Shown here: piece by piece, positions 16,004-23,400 of the stretch | How the letters are laid out: the number at the start of each line of letters is the position of its first letter | Numbering within the stretch: the first letter of the stretch is position 1 | DNA from: a virus | IMG/VR virus record: IMGVR_UViG_3300044638_006409 | Location: 1-64,000 of that record | DNA length: 64,000 nucleotides | Strand: one strand, 5' to 3' | Notes under the pieces: model-generated | The model's database searches: none | Seen by the model: only the letters and a program-made list of their open reading frames with translations | What the model was told of the DNA's origin: nothing | Program-made: the position numbers and the translations under genes

Positions 16004-16885
16004 ATGAGAAATACAATTATAAAATTATTGAGAGAGTTTGAGGAAAGAGAAATTCCTATGAAATATTATGCTTTTGATTGGGATGACAACTTAATGTATA
16101 TGCCAACACAAATTTATTTATTAGATGATGATGGAGAAGAAGTTGGTATGGGAACTGAGGATTTTGCTGAGTACAGAACTGAAATTGGAGTAAAACCATT
16201 TGACTATAATGGTTTTAAAATTGTTGACTTTGCACCAAATCCATTCAGAGATTTTGGAACTAAAGGAGATGAAAAGTTTTTAGAGGACATTATGTCAGCT
16301 AAATTAGCTAAAAATGCCGCATGGTCTGATTTAGTGGAAGCAATCAATAATGGTTCACTATTTGCAATCATCACAGCAAGAGGGCATAGACCTTCAACGT
16401 TAATGATTGGAATAAAAAAACTTATAGACACAAATAGAGGTGGAATTGATTCTGATAAGTTATATGATTCATTAGTAAAAATGAGAGAAAATGCTCAAGA
16501 AAAACCTAGTGACAAGGAAACTGAAATAATGAAATATTTGAAAATGAACAGATATTATCCCGTGTCATATGGTAAAGGTTCTGCAACAAAACCAGAAATT
16601 GCTAAAATTGATGCAATGAATCGATTTATAAAATATGTTCAAGGTCAAGCAGAAAAATTAAATTTAAGACTTTCATCAAAAATCGTGAACAACATTAAAA
16701 ATAAATTTGTTCCGATTATTGGTTTTTCTGATGACGACCCCAGAAATGTTGAGGCAATGAGTAAAGGTATAAAGGGTGTTAAAATATTTTCAACACACGG
16801 AGGTAAGAAAAAAGAATATAAACCAGATGAAGAAGAATTACAACTAGAGACTATAATAAGAAAAATATTAAATAAATTAATATAA
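16004..16885 (+). CDS. HAD-superfamily hydrolase with a capsid-targeting-like N-terminus
   Basis: A 293-residue phosphohydrolase-like protein. Motif I FDWDDNL (D25 nucleophile, D27 acid), motif II IITARG (T124) and a late motif IV GFSDDDPRN are present, so a phosphatase acting on a nucleotide, DNA end or small phosphoester is plausible; the substrate cannot be read from sequence. The first 18 residues (MRNTIIKLLREFEEREIP) precede the HAD core as a separate amphipathic segment with LRE and FEE sites, similar in kind to MERAANLLKE of the SOD protein and to T4 capsid-targeting peptides. The C-terminus is another basic helix (LETIIRKILNKLI). It lies between the sheath and tube genes, an unusual place for an enzyme, and has its own flanking terminator and motif. 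Packaging in the virion is inferred. Confidence 0.8.
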   Translation: MRNTIIKLLREFEEREIPMKYYAFDWDDNLMYMPTQIYLLDDDGEEVGMGTEDFAEYRTEIGVKPFDYNGFKIVDFAPNPFRDFGTKGDEKFLEDIMSAKLAKNAAWSDLVEAINNGSLFAIITARGHRPSTLMIGIKKLIDTNRGGIDSDKLYDSLVKMRENAQEKPSDKETEIMKYLKMNRYYPVSYGKGSATKPEIAKIDAMNRFIKYVQGQAEKLNLRLSSKIVNNIKNKFVPIIGFSDDDPRNVEAMSKGIKGVKIFSTHGGKKKEYKPDEEELQLETIIRKILNKLI

Positions 16886-16963
16886 TAATTATATAAAACT
16901 AGTTCTAGTATAATAATATTTATTTTGTTTTTAAAAGTCAATAGAAAAAAAATTACAAATAGA

Positions 16964-16971
16964 TATTTATA
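16964..16971 (+). promoter_or_regulatory. TATTTATA motif, candidate promoter of the tail tube gene
   Basis: Motif 35 bases before the tube ATG, in a 121-base AT-rich gap that also holds a small palindrome ACTAG-tt-CTAGT (16898-16909). Confidence 0.45.
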
Positions 16972-17006
16972 ATAAAAATAAAGATTAAAATTTAAAAAGA
17001 TATACG

Positions 17007-17495
17007 ATGGCTGATTTATTGATGAAAATGCCCATACCTTATGAGCCGAAAAGACAGAATAGGTTTATTATGAGATTTCCTTCCTCATTAGGTATTAATG
17101 AATGGTTTGTTGAATCCGCTTCAAGACCAACAATAACTGTTAATAGTACACCAATCCCTTTCCTAAACACTGAAACATATGTTGCTGGTAGGTTTACTTG
17201 GGGTACTATAAATGTGACATTGAGAGACCCAATCGGACCTTCCGCAACTCAAGCAATTATGGAATGGATTCGTTTGTGTGCTGAGTCTGTAACAGGTCGT
17301 ATGGGTTATGCCGCTGGTTATAAAAGAAATGTTGATTTGGAAATGTTAGACCCAACAGGTGTAGTAGTTGAAAAATGGATTATGGAAGGTTGTTTTATAA
17401 CTTCTTCAAACTTTGGTAACTTAGGGTATGCACAAGATGCTTTAGCAACAATTCAAATTACATTGAGACCTGACCGTTGTATTTTAGTTTACTAA
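17007..17495 (+). CDS. Tail tube protein (T4 gp19-like)
   Basis: Makes the inner tail tube through which DNA passes. Its 162 residues match T4 gp19 (163). The pattern is characteristic: an N-terminal RQNRFIMRFPSSLGI strand, PTITVNSTPIPFLNTETYVAGR, then W-x-T-I-N-V-T-L-R-D-P-I and ATQAIMEWIRLCAES, and the closing strands LEMLDPTGVVVEKWIMEGCFI and ALATIQITLRPDRCIL. It follows the HAD gene and precedes the chaperone-like and tape measure genes, the usual tail-module order. A terminator hairpin lies 21 bases after the stop, matching a need to express tube protein at a high level on its own. Confidence 0.93.
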   Translation: MADLLMKMPIPYEPKRQNRFIMRFPSSLGINEWFVESASRPTITVNSTPIPFLNTETYVAGRFTWGTINVTLRDPIGPSATQAIMEWIRLCAESVTGRMGYAAGYKRNVDLEMLDPTGVVVEKWIMEGCFITSSNFGNLGYAQDALATIQITLRPDRCILVY

Positions 17496-17516
17496 AAGAA
17501 ATATATAAGAATTTAT

Positions 17517-17547
17517 AACCCCATACAATAATGTGTGGGGTTTTTAT
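17517..17547 (+). terminator. Terminator after the tail tube gene
   Basis: AACCCCATAC (17517-17526) pairs with GTGTGGGGTT (17533-17542; one T-G pair) around a 6-base loop, followed by a T-run. Confidence 0.88.
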
Positions 17548-17552
17548 TTACA
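17545..17552 (+). promoter_or_regulatory. TATTTACA, weak copy of the promoter-like motif
   Basis: Overlaps the terminator T-run and lies 36 bases before the ATG at 17589. It departs from the octamer at position 7. Confidence 0.25.
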
Positions 17553-17588
17553 TAGAATTAAGAAGGTGTATCTTTTAAGAAAAAAAAT

Positions 17589-18344
17589 ATGGACAGAGAA
17601 TTATTAGAAGCGGCAACCTCGAACTTTAATTTACCGCATGATGTAGTAAAACTACCTACGAATGGTATTTTTTATAAAAGTAAAAAAAAGTCAATCAAAG
17701 TTGGATACCTTACTGCAAGTGATGAAAATTTATTGGTGAATGCCAGAAATTCTAACAACAATGTAATAATTTCTTTGTTGAGGAATAAAATCTATGAACA
17801 CGACATTAAACCTGACGAGTTATTAGAAAGTGATATTCAAGCTATTTTAATTTTTCTGAGAAACACTTCATTCGGTCCTGAATACACCTTGAGTTTAGTT
17901 GACCCAAGAACAGAAAAATCATTTGAGGTTACAATATTATTAGATGAATTAAATTTAACTAAGTGTGAATACAAACCTGACGAAGATGGAACATTTACAA
18001 TTAAGTTACCTAGAAGTGGTGACACCTTAAAAGTTAAACCACTTACTATTGGTGAATCAAATGAATTGGAAAGTTTATCGGAGAATTACCCACAAGGTAG
18101 AGTTACCCCAATTATTACTTGGAGACTTAATAAAATGATAGTTTCAATAAATGGGAACGATGATAGAGGAATGATATCCACATATGTTGAGACTATGCCA
18201 ATTATGGATTCCAAATTCCTTAGAGTCTTTGTTAAAGACAATACACCAAGTTTAGACTTAAGAAAAACAGTAAAAGCCCCATCAGGAGAACTGGTGACAT
18301 TCAATGTCACATTTGGGGTCGACTTTTTTCGCCCTTTCTTCTAG
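17589..18344 (+). CDS. Baseplate hub/tape-measure-associated protein, T4 gp26-like
   Basis: A 251-residue protein resembling the T4 gp26-type baseplate family: an N-terminal LPTNGIFYKSKKKSIKVGYLTASDENLL (compare LPS-G...Y-PF...EE-LL), a helical stretch NVIISLLRNKIYE with ESDIQAILIFLRNTSFGPEYTL, then beta-rich FEVTILLDEL, TIKLPRSGDTLKVKPLTIGES and a final conserved helix-strand part. It sits between the tube and tape measure genes, where many phages place tape measure chaperones. Its last 41 bases overlap a second reading frame starting at 18304, and the run CTTTTTTCG at 18323-18330 lies in that overlap, so part of the product may be extended by a +1 or -2 frameshift. That is inferred. Confidence 0.7.
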   Translation: MDRELLEAATSNFNLPHDVVKLPTNGIFYKSKKKSIKVGYLTASDENLLVNARNSNNNVIISLLRNKIYEHDIKPDELLESDIQAILIFLRNTSFGPEYTLSLVDPRTEKSFEVTILLDELNLTKCEYKPDEDGTFTIKLPRSGDTLKVKPLTIGESNELESLSENYPQGRVTPIITWRLNKMIVSINGNDDRGMISTYVETMPIMDSKFLRVFVKDNTPSLDLRKTVKAPSGELVTFNVTFGVDFFRPFF

Positions 18345-18486
18345 TTATAGTAAGTATTTGTTGGATGAATTCTTTTTGTTGGCTAAACATCTTAGAATAT
18401 CTTATACAGAATTTAATACTATACCTACCTATGTGAGAAAATATTTAATCAATAAAATCATAGAAGTTAACACTAATGAGGACTGA
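18304..18486 (+). CDS. Overlapping small ORF, candidate frameshift extension / tape-measure chaperone
   Basis: A 60-codon frame shifted +1 relative to the gp26-like gene, entered either from its own ATG at 18304 or by ribosomal frameshift in the overlap. The product beyond the overlap (SYSKYLLDEFFLLAKHLRISYTEFNTIPTYVRKYLINKII) is helical and hydrophobic, like the second part of G/GT-type chaperones and like small T4 gp51-type assembly factors. The stop codon lies in the stem of the following terminator. Its place directly before the tape measure gene fits a chaperone role. The frame's amino acid pattern looks real; how it is translated is not settled by the sequence. Confidence 0.65.
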   Translation: MSHLGSTFFALSSSYSKYLLDEFFLLAKHLRISYTEFNTIPTYVRKYLINKIIEVNTNED

Positions 18487-18506
18487 AAAATAAATCAGTC
18501 CTTTTT
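18479..18506 (+). terminator. Terminator before the tape measure gene
   Basis: AGGACTGA (18479-18486) pairs with TCAGTCCT (18495-18502), loop AAAATAAA, then a T-run; the upstream arm contains the stop codon of the preceding ORF. Confidence 0.85.
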
Positions 18507-18507
18507 G

Positions 18508-18515
18508 TATTTATA
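18508..18515 (+). promoter_or_regulatory. TATTTATA motif, candidate promoter of the tape measure gene
   Basis: Part of TATTTATAAATA, 14 bases before the ATG at 18530 and directly after a terminator. Confidence 0.5.
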
Positions 18516-18529
18516 AATAAAAGAATTTT

Positions 18530-20452
18530 ATGGCAGGACCTAATCCAGATACAAACCCAGGAGGTGATTTTTTCCAAAAAATATTTGACTCAGGTTTAAA
18601 ACCTTGGTTTGATAAGTTTTTGGACTATGTTAATACAAACTTTGACGAAAGTAAGATTAGAAAAGTTTTATACGACACTGAGGTATCTTCCACAAATGTT
18701 TTGAAAACATTTGGTGTTGGTAGGGAAAGAATGGTTGACATCAGAAGTACAATGAGTGACGCTGTAGCAAGTGTTGTGGAATTGGGTGGAGAATTTTCAA
18801 ATATTGAAAACGCACAATTAGGTGTTTCACAAGCATTAAAAAGAAATGTTGTTTTAACTTCAGATTCTTTCAGAGAAATATATGCCTTATCAACACAAAC
18901 CAACAAAGAAATAAGTACTGTTGTAACTAATTTCAAAGATGTTGGTATTTCTGTTTACCAAATGGGTGATAAAGTGAATGAAGCTTTAGCTGTAAGTGCA
19001 AAGCTTGGTGTGAATGCTAGTGAGGTGATTGATACTATGTTAAACAATATGAGTACACTTAACAAATTTAATTTCGAGGGTGGGACTGAAGGTTTAGCTA
19101 GGATGGCAGCACATGCAACCTCTCTGAGATTTGATATGAAAGAAACTCTAAACTTAGCTGAAAAAGTTTTCAATCCAGAGGGTGCGATACAAGTTGCTGC
19201 AGCTATGCAAAGATTGGGTGTTGCACAATCAGACTTATTAGACCCACTGAGGTTAATGGATTTGTCACAAAATGACCCTGAAGAACTTCAAAAACAACTC
19301 GAACAAATGAGTAAAAGTTTTGTGAAGATGAAAGCGGATGGTACATTCGAAATATTACCAGGTGAAAAAAGAAGATTAAGAGAGATTGAAGACCAATTAG
19401 GAATGACTCAGGGTTCTTTGGCCAAACTTGCATTGAGTTCGAAAGAGGTTGACGAGAAAATGAAAAAAATTAGATTTGGTGGTGAATTTTCGGAAGAGGA
19501 ACAAAGATTTATCGCAAGTATTTCTGAAATCGGAAAGGGTGGTGATATGAGGATTAGACTAGATGGTGAAAACTTGGGTATAGATCAAGCTTTAGAGAAG
19601 TTCAGACAAGACCCCGATAAGTTGAAAGAAATAATGAAACCCAAAACGGCCGAGGACTTAGCAAAAGACCAATTGACAACACTAAAATCAATTGAAAAAT
19701 CTATGGAAACCTTGGCAAATAGAACTGGTTATGCAATGGCTGGAACCCCAGCAGTAACCGAATTTGAAAATGCACAAAGAAGATTAGCCGCATTAATACC
19801 AAGAATGGGAGAAGCACCAGGTTTGAAAACTGAGGACATACGAAAAGATTTATTTGGTACATTTGAACAAATGTTGACAGATGTTAGTGAAGGTAAAACG
19901 AGTATGAAGGATTTTGCAATAAACTTTTCTGAGAAAATGGAGGCGTATGGTAATAAATTAGGTAAATTCCCTGAACACACTGTTGAAGTTATCTCAAAAT
20001 TAGATACGAGCTCAAATAGATTTTTAAAGTTAGGTGAGGATATAATTGGATTAACTACAGAGTTGAAAAGTGCTGGTTTTCCTTCCTTGACAGCAGCACT
20101 TAAACAATTAATTAAAGCTGACATACCAAAACCCAACTCTGCTGAAGCAAAAGACTTCGAATTAAAGTTATTACCTATGGACACCGTGAAATTAGTTGGG
20201 GGAACTCACGAATCATTAAGGGAGGGTGGAACAAGCATGCCTACAAAAATGGAAATCCAACTAACACATAAAGTTGAAATTGATACAACTAAGAGTCCAC
20301 AACTGAATACTTCAGAGTTAAAACAAAGTTTGAAGACTGCCGATGTTGCTGATGCTGTACGAAGAGCTGTTGAGGATTCTATGAAAAGTTTTGGAAAAAC
20401 TGGTAAGCAACCACTTTTGGGTAATGATACAAGTGTTATTAAGAAACCATAA
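18530..20452 (+). CDS. Tail tape measure protein
   Basis: Sets tail length and is threaded in the tube lumen. The 640-residue product is largely alpha-helical, with long stretches of heptad-like sequence and the tape-measure style segments SVVTNFKDVGISVYQMG, ALAVSAKLGVNASEVIDTML, GLARMAAHATSLRFDMKETL and GAIQVAAAMQRLG. The N-terminus is Gly/Pro/Asn-rich; the C-terminus ends in a basic flexible tail (LLGNDTSVIKKP). T4 gp29 has 590 residues for a tail of about 100 nm, so this gene predicts a T4-like tail length. It follows the gp26-like/chaperone-like pair across a terminator and starts with its own TATTTATA motif. Confidence 0.87.
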   Translation: MAGPNPDTNPGGDFFQKIFDSGLKPWFDKFLDYVNTNFDESKIRKVLYDTEVSSTNVLKTFGVGRERMVDIRSTMSDAVASVVELGGEFSNIENAQLGVSQALKRNVVLTSDSFREIYALSTQTNKEISTVVTNFKDVGISVYQMGDKVNEALAVSAKLGVNASEVIDTMLNNMSTLNKFNFEGGTEGLARMAAHATSLRFDMKETLNLAEKVFNPEGAIQVAAAMQRLGVAQSDLLDPLRLMDLSQNDPEELQKQLEQMSKSFVKMKADGTFEILPGEKRRLREIEDQLGMTQGSLAKLALSSKEVDEKMKKIRFGGEFSEEEQRFIASISEIGKGGDMRIRLDGENLGIDQALEKFRQDPDKLKEIMKPKTAEDLAKDQLTTLKSIEKSMETLANRTGYAMAGTPAVTEFENAQRRLAALIPRMGEAPGLKTEDIRKDLFGTFEQMLTDVSEGKTSMKDFAINFSEKMEAYGNKLGKFPEHTVEVISKLDTSSNRFLKLGEDIIGLTTELKSAGFPSLTAALKQLIKADIPKPNSAEAKDFELKLLPMDTVKLVGGTHESLREGGTSMPTKMEIQLTHKVEIDTTKSPQLNTSELKQSLKTADVADAVRRAVEDSMKSFGKTGKQPLLGNDTSVIKKP

Positions 20453-20459
20453 AAAAAAC

Positions 20460-20467
20460 TATTTATA
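20460..20467 (+). promoter_or_regulatory. TATTTATA motif before the first giant baseplate gene
   Basis: Begins 7 bases after the tape measure stop and ends 13 bases before the ATG at 20481. Confidence 0.5.
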
Positions 20468-20480
20468 GTGAAAAGAACCG

Positions 20481-23400
20481 ATGTCAAATAGTCCATTATC
20501 GTTCCAAGCGACAACAATATTTAGAAAGGATTTATTGGTGAGGAATTTGAAACCTTACACAGTACCAGGTTTCTTTATACCTAATACTGGTAACCGAAAT
20601 ACACAATACACACCAAGAGATTTGAGTGTTGTTGACACACCAAATGATTTAATTGAAAATCCACCAAAAGCCGATGAATTATACAAGCTAAATAACTATG
20701 GTCCTGAGGGTGGTTATTTTGATGTTACTATTAATAATAAGTTACCAGTAAAACCAAATCAGGGTGAATATAACCCTAACGATACAAAGATGGATTTGGT
20801 CAATGAATTTTTCATCGATACTGCATTCATAGAAAACAAATATGGACCTGAAGGTGGGTTTAATCAGATGGTTATTATTGATGATATCCAAAACAATAAT
20901 AAATTATATCTACCATATTGGGAGCTTTCACCTGTAAATTTTGTACCATCTTCGTACGCCGCATATAATATATTCAATTCTGAAAATCCGATAGGTACTG
21001 ATGGATTATTGTCCCAAGACTCAAGTTTGGCAAAAATAAGTGCAACTGAGTTAAAAAAACAATTTCAGTATCGAGTTAATATTGAAACAAGTACTAAGAC
21101 AGTTGGTACCATTAATATGGATACTTTTAAAGACCCATATCAAGCTAGTTTACTTGTTTCAGGAAGAGAAAAAATTTATTATCAAAATTGGAGGATTACA
21201 GTTTCAGACCAACCAAATTCATCTACTGACTTTGGTAGTAGACTACAAGGTACTTATTACCCAAGTTCACCAATACCTGGTGATTACTTTGCACCTACAG
21301 AAATAAATGGGGGTGAAAATAGACAAACATTAAGTGCACTAAACTCAGTAAATCGATTGTTTGGGAACGCCTTAGGACCGATTATCACAAACACGAACAA
21401 CCCCTCAATAACATTTATTCAAAATACTGGTAATGCTCAAAGGTCTAGTTTATTTCAGAATTTAGAATTAAATAGATATCAACCCCCATATAGTAAAGAT
21501 AATACAAATCAAAACACAGGACAATCAAGTGCTACTTTAAATTTAACACTGAATGGCACACAACCAGTTAGTACAGTTGGTGGTTACTATGTAGGTAGTA
21601 AAAACGCAGAACCATCATTAATAACTTCACCACCAAATCAAGTTCCTGTTGATGCTTTTGGTAGACAACAACAAGCACCAGTATTTGGTAATTCCGAGAT
21701 GGGTATTCTATTTGAAGGAAATCAGAATCAAATCAATTTTGGTTTAGCAGGTAAATCCTTTTCTGATGGTGGGGGTATTGATGGTGATTTTGTTTGGATT
21801 TCACCAAAGTATAGGGCTGACGCTGGTTTCAGAGCAACTCCTGGTGGAGGAGCCGGTACTTTGGATGACGAATTTAACTTAATTAGTTCGAAATATCAAA
21901 GTAGTCAGTCAACAAATATTGATTTTAAACCCACATCTATATTGGATGAAACTCAGAGGTTAATTAATTCAGCGGATAGCCTCCAAGGTATTGCAAGGCT
22001 AAAACATGTTGGTAATGCTATCAATCAAGTTAGTAAAGTATTCAATGATGGATATAAGGAATTAACAAAAGGGTCAAAAGTATTAAGTTATACAGATAAT
22101 ACTACTGGTATAGAAGTTGGAAGAGAATATTGTAGAATTTTTGCTAAAGATACACCTTATTACACATTTAAAGACCTTCAGAAAACAGATGGTATCACTA
22201 CTAGTGGTAGGAGATTCACTAATTCTGTTTTGGATAGAACATACAATTTAAATATATCACCAACAAGAAATCCTGGTTCAACAAACATACAACCGAATGC
22301 AAGAGGACAATTGGTTGCTAAAAAATATATGTTCTCTATTGAAAATTTAGCATGGAGAACATCAAGTAAACCAGGTTTTACTTATGATGATTTACCCGCT
22401 TGTGAAAGAGGACCTAATGGTGGTAGGGTAATGTGGTTTCCACCTTATGACTTATCATTTTCAGATTCTAGTAATGCAAACTTTGGTAGTACATCATTTT
22501 TGGGTAGACCTGAACCAATTTATACCTATAAAGATACAAGTAGGTCAGGTACATTAAGTTGGAAAATAATTGTTGACCACCCATCAATTATGAATGTTAT
22601 TGTTGACAAACAACTTAAGGGGATTAATAAACAAAAAGTTGATTCTATTTTAGATTCTTTTTTTGCTGGTTGTGTAAAATATGATATTTACGAATTGGCG
22701 AAAAAGTTCAACACTATACCTATAGCTGATTTATTTACTTATCAAGAAATAATCAATTCACCGAGACTTACACCTGAAGAATTGATAGGTGTTGGTAAAG
22801 AAATTAAAGGTAGTGCCGATGGTGAGTTACCAACGGGAGGGGTTAGTACTATGGGTGGTGCTGGTGGAGCAAGTGCTATGGGTGGTGGAAGTACTATGGG
22901 TAACCCCCCTAACTTAGCAGCGGACTTCAAAGGAAAATACTCTGAATTTGGATTTTATTTCGATAATGACATACCGAAACCTAACACTACTCCACAATAT
23001 GATACGACTTATAATTCATATGTTGGTTCGAAAAATAATTATATTAGAGACGCAAACGATGTCTTCAACTCAAGTGGAACTTATTGTAAAACAAACACAA
23101 CTTATTGTAATGAACAAAAAAATGTGGGACAATTTTTCGATTCAGTTGTACAATCTAATTATACAAAATTTTCTGAAGGATTTATAAATGACTTATACAA
23201 TGTATTCAAAGATAATGCTGAGACAACAGTTACTTTAGAATTAGTTGGTTCGGCATCAGAGTTAGGTGGGGAAACATATAATTTGGATCTATCTAAAAGA
23301 AGGATAGCTTCAGTTAAACAATTTTTGGAAAATTATAAAACAACTACTGGTGCTAGTTTGAAAGAGTATTTTAGTAAAATATCAATCAAAGAAGTCCCAA

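Noticed and set aside
18479-18502. Hairpin at the end of the frame-shifted ORF as a frameshift-stimulating structure
   Set aside because: It lies about 150 bases after the putative slip site and is followed by a T-run, so a terminator is the simpler reading.
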